In this document: piece by piece, positions 55,748-63,622 of the stretch
Numbering within the stretch: the stretch's first letter is position 1
How the letters are laid out: the number at the start of each line of letters is the position of its first letter
From: Flavobacterium sp. NKUCC04_CG
Lineage (GTDB): Bacteria; Bacteroidota; Bacteroidia; Flavobacteriales; Flavobacteriaceae
Assembly (NCBI RefSeq): GCF_019345525.1
Contig: NZ_JAHKRA010000005.1
Coordinates: forward strand, 62,001 to 126,000
Reading direction: 5' to 3'
Length of the DNA stretch: 64,000 nucleotides
Position numbers and translations under genes: made by a program
Notes under the pieces: generated by a model
What the model saw: only the letters and a program-made list of their open reading frames with translations
Told to the model about the DNA's origin: nothing
Databases searched by the model: none

Positions 55748-56380
55748 TTAGTTTTGTAAATCTGTAATGCAACTTTCTCTAATTTTCCATATCTGCTCAA
55801 GATTAAATTGTGGTTTGTCTTTTATCCAATTTGAAAGAAATTCTTTGTGTTTTTGAATTTTTTGGTGATTAATTTCGTCGAATTCAATTTCTGTTTCAAT
55901 TAAAAGTAGATTTTCAACTTCAGAATATGAAGAATTTAAATTAGTAAAGTCAAAATAATCGCTTCCAATTTTTAGATAGTTGTGAGCTTCTGGAATATAA
56001 TTTAGATAATTTACCTCTAGTGTTTTTTTAATTTTAGGAGCATAATTTGCGTCCATTTTGAAAATTCCAAGAATTAATTTGATTTCTGGTTTGTTATTTT
56101 CAAGTGCTAATTTCCTTAGTGTTGAATGTTTTGTACTACAAGTTCCTGCACTATCTTCAAAAACACATAATACATTTTCCTTGTTTGAATTTCGTTTGTA
56201 TGGAAGTAGTGAAATGAATTTACACGCACTTGTGAAATCTTGAATTCCTAATTTTAAAAATTCATTAGAAATCTCTCCACTATTTTTTATCTCGAAATTC
56301 ATTGGTGTTAGTTTACTTGCGATTACAGATAACGTTTCGGGCTTGGCGTTAGTGGTGGAAAATGAAGCGAAAAGTTTCAA
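55748..56380 (-). CDS. Hypothetical protein with transglutaminase-like triad
   Basis: 210 residues, no signal peptide. DSAGTCSTKHSTLRKLA puts Cys81 at the start of a helix, EAHNYLKIGSDYFDFT supplies His133 and Asp144: the order and spacing of a transglutaminase-like Cys-His-Asp triad, as in uncharacterised Bacteroidota proteins of this superfamily. Substrate unknown, could be peptidase, deamidase or acyl transfer. The gene ends 86 bp before the first repeat element. Annotation by motif only. Confidence 0.6.
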   Translation of the reverse strand: MKLFASFSTTNAKPETLSVIASKLTPMNFEIKNSGEISNEFLKLGIQDFTSACKFISLLPYKRNSNKENVLCVFEDSAGTCSTKHSTLRKLALENNKPEIKLILGIFKMDANYAPKIKKTLEVNYLNYIPEAHNYLKIGSDYFDFTNLNSSYSEVENLLLIETEIEFDEINHQKIQKHKEFLSNWIKDKPQFNLEQIWKIRESCITDLQN

Positions 56381-56465
56381 TTTAACGACACATTAAGCAA
56401 AAACCAATTAATTGAATAAATTTAAGAAAAAAGTCGACATAATTGGCTTTTTGTGGAATAGAAAG

Positions 56466-56958
56466 CCCTCGCTGCCGCACGAATGTTTTAAATAATTACA
56501 GCGATAGTAGAACCATATTTACTACTTTAATTTTGAATTTTGCACAATCTTTTCGGCCTTATAGTGATTTTAGGAGTTTTTTATAGAGTCTTGACTTTTT
56601 GCTTCGTTTTGTGTCAAGACAAAATGAAGAGAATAGGTTGTAAGCAGCATCAAACTTTGAACGCAAAATTTTGCTTGAGCGCCAGCTACCGCGCGAGTCC
56701 TCTCACGTTATATATTAAATGCAGGAACTCTCAATCATGTTGTGGGTTTTATGTTTACATAGACAGTTTACCTTTAAAAGTAGGTCTTCTGACTTAGGCA
56801 AGATAGAATTGGGCTTCTTTGTATATTAGATGCGTTTTATGAGAGAAACATTAGTGTGCAGAATTTACCACACGAAAGGATTGACGCCGGCGGATTTTAT
56901 TTTGAGCAGCGGCGAGTTTTTTAATTACCACACGAAGGGATTCGTGCGGTAGCGGGGG
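56466..56958. mobile_element. Repeat element A with terminal inverted repeats (MITE-like)
   Basis: Left end CCCTCGCTGCCGCACGAAT (56466-56484), right end ATTCGTGCGGTAGCGGGGG (56940-56958): inverted repeats matching at 17 of 19 positions. About 490 bp, no open frame of note. It holds an internal hairpin GTCTTGAC (56588-56595)/GTCAAGAC (56613-56620). Relative to copies B and C it lacks about 120 bp after CCTTATA (near 56565). No target-site duplication is evident. A small non-autonomous element or other structured repeat is the likeliest reading. Confidence 0.7.
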
Positions 56959-56977
56959 TTGTAAGGTGATAAAGAAA

Positions 56978-57023
56978 GGATTACTTCGCTTCGATGGGGC
57001 GTTCCCTGTTGGGGAAGCGGTTC
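56978..57023 (+). repeat. Short repeat family 2, worn copy
   Basis: GGATTACTTCGCTTCGATGG, then GTTCCCTGTTGGGGAAGCGGTTC: a degenerate version of the GGATTACCTCCGCTTCGCTA unit found at 59549-60056. It separates repeat copies A and B. Confidence 0.6.
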
Positions 57024-57039
57024 AGTGGCACCGGCACAC

Positions 57040-57577
57040 CGCTGACGCACGTGTATTTTAAATAATTACAGCGATAGTATAACCATGACTTTCACTTTGT
57101 TCTTTACTTTTCAATTTTGCACAATCTTTTCGACCTTATAAAAAATCCGTGAAGAAATTACTGCAACGCAGCCGAAAAAATGTGTTTGACCGAAGGGAGT
57201 TAAAATCTTTTAGGCGAAGTCAAGTGATTTTAGGAGTTTTTTATAGAGTCTTGACTTTTTGCTTCGTTTTGTGTCAAGACAAAATGAAGAGAATAGGTTG
57301 TTAGTAGTATCAAACTTTGAACGCAAAATTTTGCTTGAGCCCCAGCTACCGCGCGAGTCCTCTCACGTTATATATTAAATACAGGAACTCTCAATCATGT
57401 TGTAGGTTTTATGTTTACATAGGCAGTTTACCTTTAAAAGTAGATCTTCTAACTTTGGCAATGGTGAATTGAGCTTCTATGTATATTAGATGCGTTTTAT
57501 GAGAGAAACATTAATGTAGAGAATTTACCATACGAAAGGATTGACGCCGGCGGATTTTATTTTGAGCAGCAGCGGGG
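57040..57577. repeat. Repeat element, copy B
   Basis: About 540 bp similar to A and C across their common parts: TTTTAAATAATTACAGCGAT near the left end, the hairpin GTCTTGAC...GTCAAGAC (about 57248-57280), then GAACTCTCAATCATGTTGT and GTATATTAGATGCGTTTTAT. It keeps the 120-bp segment missing in A. The left inverted repeat is worn (CGCTGACGCACG) and the right end has lost the GATTCGTGCGG part. Confidence 0.8.
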
Positions 57578-57648
57578 GCTCTACATTACGCGGTATATGC
57601 AAATCCTTTCTCTAATAATCTATAGAAGTATTAAATACTGCCATAATC

Positions 57649-58797
57649 TTAGTTGTATATTATTAATGGTTCATGGTTTTGATAAATATTTCCTTTTTTA
57701 ATTTTTATTCTGCCAGTTTTTGTGCTACGTTCTGAATTTGTTTTTTTAAGTCCATACATATATGATTGCCACATTTTTTGAGACTTTTTTATTAAGCTAA
57801 AACTCATATCACTTGTCGGACTGTAGGTTTTAACCTCATTGTACCATAAGCCAAGGTATTTTTTTATTCGTAAATAGTTATTACCCCAATTCAACACAGG
57901 ATTCCTTTCAATTTTGATGTTATTTATTGTTTTATTGGAAGCAAATTTCAATTTTATATCTTGTCTGTAGTATTCTGTTTCTATATTTAGACTAATTAAA
58001 TCATCATTCCATTCTGTTTTACTACTGCTAACATATTTTGAATTAACATGAAGTTTTCTAGTCAAAAGCCATGTTGAACCATTATTACTATTATTATAAA
58101 ATTCTTGTGAATGTGTGTAATTCAAATAGTTTTCAGAATTATTTTTAAAAATTGAATCCGTAATTTGGTAGTGAATGTTTGTTGACTTGATTTCCATGAC
58201 TGTTAGGTCAAAATTTTCTATATCTGTATTCTTATATGAAAAGTAAACTGTATCTCTCTTATTATTTATTATATGAACTAAATTATTTGTCTTTTTTTTA
58301 TATAAATATTGGGCTTGCATGTCTTCTGAATTGGGATATGATACATCTATTAAAATATGTTTTTCATCAATTTTATAATTATATGTTTTGTACAATATGG
58401 AGTCGTTGTTTTTGATACTTTCATTAAGAGGAAATAATAGTGTTTTTTTTAAAAAACCATTTTTAGGATCATAAATATGTATGACTTTAAAGTCTTTAGT
58501 CGAAATGTACTGTTCCTTAATCTTAAAGGTTCCAGTAGGATATCTTTTAGAAATAACTCTGTCGTCATAAGGATACATTTCTATACTTTTTATCCCTGCA
58601 GGAGCTTTAAAGTTCTCTAAAAACCAATAATCAGGGAATTCTTCTATTATAGGTAAATTCAAACAGTATTTAAGTGCATAATCATACGTAAACATATCTT
58701 CATAGGACTGTATCTCTCTTTGCCCAAAAACATTTTGTGCTATGAGTATTACACAAAGTGAAAATAAAAGTTTTATAATTTTATGGGTCAATTTCAT
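57649..58797 (-). CDS. Exported hypothetical protein flanked by repeats
   Basis: 382 residues, with a signal peptide (LFSLCVILIAQNVFGQ). The mature part is hydrophilic, rich in Asn, Lys, Ser and Tyr and likely beta-rich, e.g. KTYNYKIDEKHILIDVSYPN and NHYLR-like turns near the end; no domain is recognised. The C-terminus is short and basic (GRIKIKKGNIYQNHEPLIIYN region). The gene is bracketed by repeat B (72 bp from its stop) and repeat C (about 220 bp upstream of its start), so it may be cargo of a repeat-borne insertion. Base composition is more AT-rich than its surroundings by eye. Confidence 0.68.
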   Translation of the reverse strand: MKLTHKIIKLLFSLCVILIAQNVFGQREIQSYEDMFTYDYALKYCLNLPIIEEFPDYWFLENFKAPAGIKSIEMYPYDDRVISKRYPTGTFKIKEQYISTKDFKVIHIYDPKNGFLKKTLLFPLNESIKNNDSILYKTYNYKIDEKHILIDVSYPNSEDMQAQYLYKKKTNNLVHIINNKRDTVYFSYKNTDIENFDLTVMEIKSTNIHYQITDSIFKNNSENYLNYTHSQEFYNNSNNGSTWLLTRKLHVNSKYVSSSKTEWNDDLISLNIETEYYRQDIKLKFASNKTINNIKIERNPVLNWGNNYLRIKKYLGLWYNEVKTYSPTSDMSFSLIKKSQKMWQSYMYGLKKTNSERSTKTGRIKIKKGNIYQNHEPLIIYN

Positions 58798-59015
58798 TTA
58801 TATTAAATAGACAGTTTTAATTCTTAAAGTCAGATGTACTCGAATATTAGTTTTTGGAATCATAAGAATCATGTTTACTACTTTCTGTTATAATTTACCA
58901 AAAGTCTATTCTTTCAAACTTATAAAATAAATTTCGAATAATAGTGTATTTAAAAATTCATATTTATTATTGGTTAATAATTATTAATTACTATTGTTTG
59001 TTTTGGTGTTTAATC

Positions 59016-59509
59016 CCTCGCTGCCGCACGAATGTTTTAAATAATTACAGCGATAGTAGAACCATATTTACTACTCTAATTTTGAATTTTGCACAATCTT
59101 TTCGGCCTTATAAAAAATCCGTTAAGAAATCACAGCAACGCAGCCGAAAAAAGATTTTGTGTTTGACCGTAGGGAGTTAAAATCTTTTAGGCGAAGTCAA
59201 GTGATTTTAGGAGTTTTTTATAGAGTCTTGACTTTTTGCTTCGTTTTGTGTCAAGACAAAATGAAGAGAATAGGTTGTTAGCAGCATCAAACTTTGAATG
59301 CAAAATTTTGCTTGAGCTCCAGCTGCCGCGCGAGTCCTTTCACGTTATATATTAAATACAGGAACTCTCAATCATGTTGTGGGTTTTATGTTTACATAGA
59401 GAGTTTACCTCTTAAAGTAGGTCTTCTTACTTTGGCAAGATAGAATTGGGCTTCTTTGTATATTAGATGCGTTTTATGAGAGAAACATTAGTGTGCAGAA
59501 TTTACCACA
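59016..59509. repeat. Repeat element, copy C
   Basis: Same start as A (CCCTCGCTGCCGCACGAAT) and near-identical interior, including the 120-bp segment with TTTGACCGTAGGGAGTTAAA and the GTCTTGAC/GTCAAGAC hairpin. It stops after TTTACCACAT, so the right inverted repeat is missing. Confidence 0.82.
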
Positions 59510-59548
59510 TCAAATTTGTATAACACTTGTAAGAGGGGGAAAGACAGT

Positions 59549-59591
59549 ATTACCTCCGCTTCGCTACGGTGTTCCTTGTAGGGGAGAGCGG
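59549..59591 (+). repeat. Short repeat family 2, copy 1
   Basis: ATTACCTCCGCTTCGCTACG, then GTGTTCCTTGTAGGGGAGAGCGG; ends with a different tail (TAAAGTGATACTG). Confidence 0.75.
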
Positions 59592-59636
59592 TAAAGTGAT
59601 ACTGTTACGGTATGTTTGAAAGAGGAGATAAACAAG

Positions 59637-59716
59637 GGATTACCTCCGCTTCGCTACGGTGTTCCCTGTAAGGGGAGAGCGGTTCATAAAAACGACACCG
59701 TTACTGCGTAACGTTG
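59637..59716 (+). repeat. Short repeat family 2, copy 2
   Basis: GGATTACCTCCGCTTCGCTA through GTTCCCTGTAAGGGGAGAGC and GGTTCATAAAAACGACACCG to TTACTGCGTAACGTTG. One of the two longest copies. Confidence 0.85.
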
Positions 59717-59764
59717 CTTTTCGTTTTCCACTTTTTGTGCTTACGAGCGAGCTTGCAAGTCAGA

Positions 59765-59820
59765 GATTACCTCCGCTTCGCTACGGTGTTCCCTATAGGG
59801 GAGTGCGGTTCATAAAAACG
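59765..59820 (+). repeat. Short repeat family 2, copy 3
   Basis: GATTACCTCCGCTTCGCTAC through GAGTGCGGTTCATAAAAACG; it runs directly into a copy of the tRNA-Ser terminator. Confidence 0.82.
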
Positions 59821-59869
59821 AAACCCGACCAAGGTCGGGTTTCGTTTTTATTGCGGAGAAAGAGGGATT
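59821..59869 (-). repeat. Duplicated tRNA-Ser 3' end and terminator
   Basis: 47 of 49 bases match 60117-60165: the terminator hairpin AAACCCGACC..GGTCGGGTTT and the first 17 bases of the tRNA-Ser 3' end (GCGGAGAAAGAGGGATT). The CCA is changed to CAA, and the rest of the tRNA is not recognisable beyond it. It could be an attachment-site duplicate or remnant of a second tRNA-Ser. Confidence 0.85.
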
Positions 59870-59976
59870 AATTCTTGAACCCTGGAGGGGGAGTGAGTTC
59901 AAAGAAAAAACACGGTCTTTGCCCTTGTTTTTTTTTGTTTTCAATACGCTTTTGAGTGAGTAGAATATTTAAAACA

Positions 59977-60056
59977 GGATTACCTCCGCTTCACTACGGT
60001 GTTCCCTGTAAGGGGAGAGCGGTTCATAAAAACGACACCGTTACTGCGTAACGTTG
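59977..60056 (+). repeat. Short repeat family 2, copy 4
   Basis: GGATTACCTCCGCTTCACTA through ACGACACCGTTACTGCGTAACGTTG; differs from copy 2 by one base over about 80 and is followed by a hairpin-forming AAAAATGTTGT..ACAACATTTTT. Confidence 0.85.
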
Positions 60057-60116
60057 TTTTTTTGTTTTTCAAAAATGTTGTTTCGAGCGAGCTCGACAAC
60101 ATTTTTATAAAACAAA

Positions 60117-60138
60117 AAACCCGACCAAGGTCGGGTTT
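60117..60138 (-). terminator. Terminator of tRNA-Ser
   Basis: Minus strand: AAACCCGACC, TT loop, GGTCGGGTTT, then TTTTGTTTT. It lies 9 nt beyond the tRNA CCA end. Confidence 0.88.
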
Positions 60139-60146
60139 CATTTTTA

Positions 60147-60234
60147 TGGCGGAGAAAGAGGGATTCGAACCCCCGGACCTGTTACAGTCAACAGTTTTCA
60201 AGACTGCCGCAATCGACCACTCTGCCATTTCTCC
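60147..60234 (-). tRNA. tRNA-Ser (anticodon TGA), CCA encoded
   Basis: Minus strand: acceptor GGAGAAA..TTTCTCC plus discriminator G and CCA; D-arm GCAGAGTGGTCGATTGC; anticodon arm CAGT-CTTGAAA-ACTG with anticodon TGA; long variable arm TTGACTGTAACAGGTC typical of class II tRNAs; T-arm GGGGGTTCGAATCCCTC. 88 nt. Its promoter and terminator are both visible. It forms the border between the accessory block and the core ribB genes. Confidence 0.97.
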
Positions 60235-60262
60235 AGTGCCTTTCATTGCTGAATTGCGAGTG

Positions 60263-60293
60263 CAAATATAGGGGCTTTTTCGACTTAAACAAA
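60263..60293 (-). promoter_or_regulatory. Promoter of tRNA-Ser
   Basis: Minus strand: TTTG (60293-60290), exactly 19 bp, TATATTTG (60270-60263). A textbook Bacteroidota promoter; start near 60256, about 22 nt before the mature tRNA. Confidence 0.85.
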
Positions 60294-60377
60294 CTTTAAT
60301 ACAATAAAAATATCAAATTTTTTAAGTGTCCTTTTTAACTTATTTGCGGTAAACGATTTAGCTGTAAAACTTTTTTA

Positions 60378-61514
60378 TTAAAAAGTGACATATTCATCGA
60401 TTTCCAAGCCGTAACCCGTCATACCAACGCGTTTGGTCTGCTCAGAATTGGTCATCAATTTGATCTTACTGATGTTTAAATCATGTAAAATTTGTGCTCC
60501 TATACCGTAATCTTTATTATCCGTAGTCATTTTCGGTACTTCTATAACTTCCGAAGATTGTTGTTGCTCTTTTAAAAGGGCCAAACGGTTTAATAAGTTA
60601 GAACTTTGCAATTCTTGATTAATAAACAAAATAGCGCCTTTTCCAGCTTGATTTATCGCTTGGAAAGCCGATTCTAGTTTCTCGTCCAAATCGCCGCTTA
60701 AAGCGCCTAACACGTCGTTATAGACGGTAGAGGCGTTGATACGCGTCAAAATAGATTCTCCAGTATTCCAAGATCCTTTGGTCAAGGCCAAATGCACTTG
60801 TTTGTTGGTCGTTTGTAAATAAGCTCTTAGTCTATAGGTTCCAAAACGCGTTTCGATTTCGAAATCTTCTTTTTTTACAATCAAACTATCGTGCTTCATA
60901 CGATAAGCCACTAGGTTTTCAATAGAAATGATTTTTAAGTCGAATTTCTTAGCTACCAACATCAATTGAGGTAGGCGAGCCATAGAACCGTCTTCGTTTA
61001 AAACTTCTACCAAGATACCCGCTGGTTTGAATCCCGCTAAACGAGCCAAATCAACTGCAGCTTCGGTATGTCCTGTTCTTCTCAAAACACCACCTTGCTT
61101 GGCAATCAATGGAAAGATATGTCCCGGACGACCTAAGTCTTCTGCTTTGGTATCCTCATGAACTAAAGCCGCTATGGTTTTTGCACGGTCGTGAACGGAG
61201 ATTCCCGTAGTACATCCATGCCCAATTAAATCTACCGATACCGTAAAAGCCGTTTGATGCAATACGGTATTGTTATTAACCATCGGATGCAAATCCAACT
61301 CCTTACAACGCTTTTCGATTAAAGGGGCGCAAATCAATCCACGACCGTGTGTAGCCATGAAGTTGATCATCTCTGGAGTTACTTTTTCTGCTGCGGCGAT
61401 AAAATCACCTTCGTTTTCACGATCTTCATCATCTACTACAAGGATTACTTTCCCTTGACGGATATCTTCAATCGCTTCCTCAATAGTATTGAGTTGTATA
61501 TTAGAATTAGACAT
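60378..61514 (-). CDS. ribB: 3,4-dihydroxy-2-butanone 4-phosphate synthase with a GTP cyclohydrolase II-like domain
   Basis: 378 residues. N-terminal RibB domain (about 1-205) is complete: [45 protein letters not shown] and [20 protein letters not shown]. The C-terminal half (about 210-378) has the outline of GTP cyclohydrolase II ([31 protein letters not shown]) but lacks the zinc motif CxTGDxFxSxRCDC; at that place it reads [16 protein letters not shown]. So only the RibB activity is expected and another RibA must exist elsewhere. It makes DHBP, a riboflavin precursor, from ribulose 5-phosphate. Overlaps the permease gene by 8 bp. Confidence 0.9.
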   Translation of the reverse strand: MSNSNIQLNTIEEAIEDIRQGKVILVVDDEDRENEGDFIAAAEKVTPEMINFMATHGRGLICAPLIEKRCKELDLHPMVNNNTVLHQTAFTVSVDLIGHGCTTGISVHDRAKTIAALVHEDTKAEDLGRPGHIFPLIAKQGGVLRRTGHTEAAVDLARLAGFKPAGILVEVLNEDGSMARLPQLMLVAKKFDLKIISIENLVAYRMKHDSLIVKKEDFEIETRFGTYRLRAYLQTTNKQVHLALTKGSWNTGESILTRINASTVYNDVLGALSGDLDEKLESAFQAINQAGKGAILFINQELQSSNLLNRLALLKEQQQSSEVIEVPKMTTDNKDYGIGAQILHDLNISKIKLMTNSEQTKRVGMTGYGLEIDEYVTF

Positions 61515-62964
61515 GATTAGTGTGTTTGTTTTTTTTAAATATTTTTTTGAAAGCGTTTTGAATAGGTAATAGAACGTTGTCCATATTAAACATACCGCTG
61601 TCGTTTGTGGCTTTATAAGTCAAAAGAATAGCCAAAGGTGTCAGAACCATCGAGGCCAACCAAGCACCTAATAGGGGAGTCATCCCGTCTTCCTGAGCTA
61701 CTTTTTTACCAAAAGTATTGATAAAGTGATAGGTGATAAAAATCAATATGGCAAAAACGATAGGTAGTCCTAGACCGCCTTTACGGATAATAGCACCCAG
61801 TGGAGCACCTATATAAAACATCAGAAAACATGAAAAAGCAATAACAAATTTTTCGTGTAAAGCCAACCAGTGACTGTTGATGTATTTTTGACGATCCTTA
61901 ATGGCTGTATCATTGCTTTCGGCATTAAAACTCATATTGGAGGTGTTATCAATCGCCGATTGAATGATTCTCAATTGTGTTTTGGGCTCAAATTCAGTTA
62001 GAAGGTCCTTAGGAGCTACTGCGACAAAAGTACGCTTGCTATCCATTCGCTTACCATAGTCAAAAGCACCTTGAGTACGCATAGCGAGGTTTTCCGTATT
62101 GGAAAGCTTTTCCTTAACCAAAGTGGTTTGCAAAGAGTCAATCGTATAATTGAGCTCTCTTACGTTTAACATCGAATTGGTATTGGTGATTTTTTCACTG
62201 TCTTCAGAGTTGTCCTGAAAACTATTTAGATCGATGTTAATGGTATACTTCTCAAACTTAGTTTTTATAAACGGTTCCTTTTGGGCCTGTTGGTAGGTTT
62301 TGGATTCTACTTCTTCGTAATAATTACCATCGAGTAGGTGGAGTTGCAAAATATTGGAATCTTCAAGAGTAGCCAATTCACCGTTTAACGATTTGATAAC
62401 CGTTTTGTTTTCATAGCCCACATTAGACTTGATATGCATGGTGACATTTTCTAAATATTCTCCTTTTTTACCCGTTTTTTTATCTATTTTGATATTGATT
62501 TTCCCCAAATCATTAAACTGACCCGCAGCAATGGCCATGGCCGGTTTGGTTTGAAGAATTTCGCGTCTCAGGTTGATAAATTGGTATTCGGACTTGGGAA
62601 TGACATCGTTGGCAAACCAAAATGAAAGCAAAGCCAGAGAAGCAATAAAAATACTCAAAACCCGCATCGCTCTTTGAAGCGAAATACCCGAAGATTTCAT
62701 TGCGGCAAATTCGTAATTTTCAGCAAAACTTCCAAAAGTCATAATTGACGATAATAGAACCGATAAGGGTAATACTAACGGAATCATCTTAGGCGAGTAG
62801 AATAGTAGGAATTGTAGAATTACCCATATATCCAAATCCTTTCCGGCCAAATCGGCAATAAAAAGCCAAACCCCTTGAAGGATAAAAATAAAGTAAAGTA
62901 TGATAAACACCGTTCCCAGTGTTGATACAAATGTCGTTAATATATAGCGGTCTAATATTTTCAC
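61507..62964 (-). CDS. LptF/LptG-family permease
   Basis: 485 residues. YjgP/YjgQ layout: two to three N-terminal helices (about 10-115, with LFYSPKMIPLVLPLSVLLSS and AENYEFAAMKSSGISLQR), a long beta-jellyroll-like periplasmic domain (about 140-360), and three C-terminal helices (about 375-460). Such permeases form the inner-membrane part of the LptB2FG complex that extracts LPS for transport to the outer membrane. Which of LptF or LptG it is cannot be told. Lies between lolA and ribB, an order common in Flavobacteriia. Confidence 0.88.
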   Translation of the reverse strand: MKILDRYILTTFVSTLGTVFIILYFIFILQGVWLFIADLAGKDLDIWVILQFLLFYSPKMIPLVLPLSVLLSSIMTFGSFAENYEFAAMKSSGISLQRAMRVLSIFIASLALLSFWFANDVIPKSEYQFINLRREILQTKPAMAIAAGQFNDLGKINIKIDKKTGKKGEYLENVTMHIKSNVGYENKTVIKSLNGELATLEDSNILQLHLLDGNYYEEVESKTYQQAQKEPFIKTKFEKYTINIDLNSFQDNSEDSEKITNTNSMLNVRELNYTIDSLQTTLVKEKLSNTENLAMRTQGAFDYGKRMDSKRTFVAVAPKDLLTEFEPKTQLRIIQSAIDNTSNMSFNAESNDTAIKDRQKYINSHWLALHEKFVIAFSCFLMFYIGAPLGAIIRKGGLGLPIVFAILIFITYHFINTFGKKVAQEDGMTPLLGAWLASMVLTPLAILLTYKATNDSGMFNMDNVLLPIQNAFKKIFKKNKHTNHV

Positions 62965-62973
62965 TCCAGAAGT

Positions 62974-63618
62974 TTAGTCTAATTTATTAATATAATAATT
63001 AGCGTATTTTGATTCCGTAAAGTTAAAATGATTTTTCGATAATGCTTGATTCGTTTTAAAAGAATTAATGGTTAAAATGGTTTTTGATCCATCTTTATTC
63101 ACTTCAATCTTATTGTAAATGTTTTTTGTTTTAATATCTATACCCAACAAAACTTCCTTGATGTTTGATTTTGAATTGGTTGGTGTTAATTTGACGTACT
63201 GAATCTGACGACCGCGTATGTTTTGTAAAATATCCCATGCGTAGTTATAACCCGTGTTGAAAAACACCAATATTTTAGATGGTGTTAGTGCATCGGAATC
63301 CGACGCATTGTATTTGCTGATGGTAACTTCCTCATCTTCGGGAATTATAGTATATATTTTGTTGCCGTCAAACAGTTTTGTCATACCCATAAAATTAAAC
63401 TCATACAAGTCCTTTTGAACGGTAAGATTTCCCTTACTGTCTTGGTTACTGTTATTTTGATTGTTACGCACGCTATAATTAAAGTCTATAACTATATTGT
63501 TATAACTTTTTATTTTGGTAGAAACTTCGTCTAAAAGTGCTTTGGCCTTGGCGCTATTTTGAGCTTGGGCTTGAAATACGCAAAGACTTAGCAATAGACA
63601 GGTAAATAGGTTTTTCAT
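62974..63618 (-). CDS. lolA: Outer-membrane lipoprotein carrier LolA-like
   Basis: 214 residues with signal peptide ending FQAQAQ. YNNIVIDFNYSVRNNQN, GNLTVQKDLYEFNFMG and TKLFDGNKIYTIIPEDEEV form the half-barrel strands of LolA-type chaperones. It carries lipoproteins across the periplasm. Begins 4 nt after the ftsK stop and ends 9 nt before the permease start, so it is co-transcribed with both. Confidence 0.87.
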   Translation of the reverse strand: MKNLFTCLLLSLCVFQAQAQNSAKAKALLDEVSTKIKSYNNIVIDFNYSVRNNQNNSNQDSKGNLTVQKDLYEFNFMGMTKLFDGNKIYTIIPEDEEVTISKYNASDSDALTPSKILVFFNTGYNYAWDILQNIRGRQIQYVKLTPTNSKSNIKEVLLGIDIKTKNIYNKIEVNKDGSKTILTINSFKTNQALSKNHFNFTESKYANYYINKLD

Positions 63619-63622
63619 GTGG

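Noticed and set aside
56540-56797. 85-residue open frame inside repeat A
   Set aside because: Not preserved in copies B and C, so not a gene of the element.
58944-59180. 78-residue open frame running into repeat C
   Set aside because: Starts in AT-rich DNA and reads through the non-coding repeat; no coding character.
56466-60056. CRISPR array
   Set aside because: Repeats are 50-500 bp, irregularly spaced, and no cas genes are present.
59659-60271. Open frames beginning [16 protein letters not shown] in the short repeats
   Set aside because: They follow the repeat unit, end in a terminator or the tRNA, and are not translated gene families.
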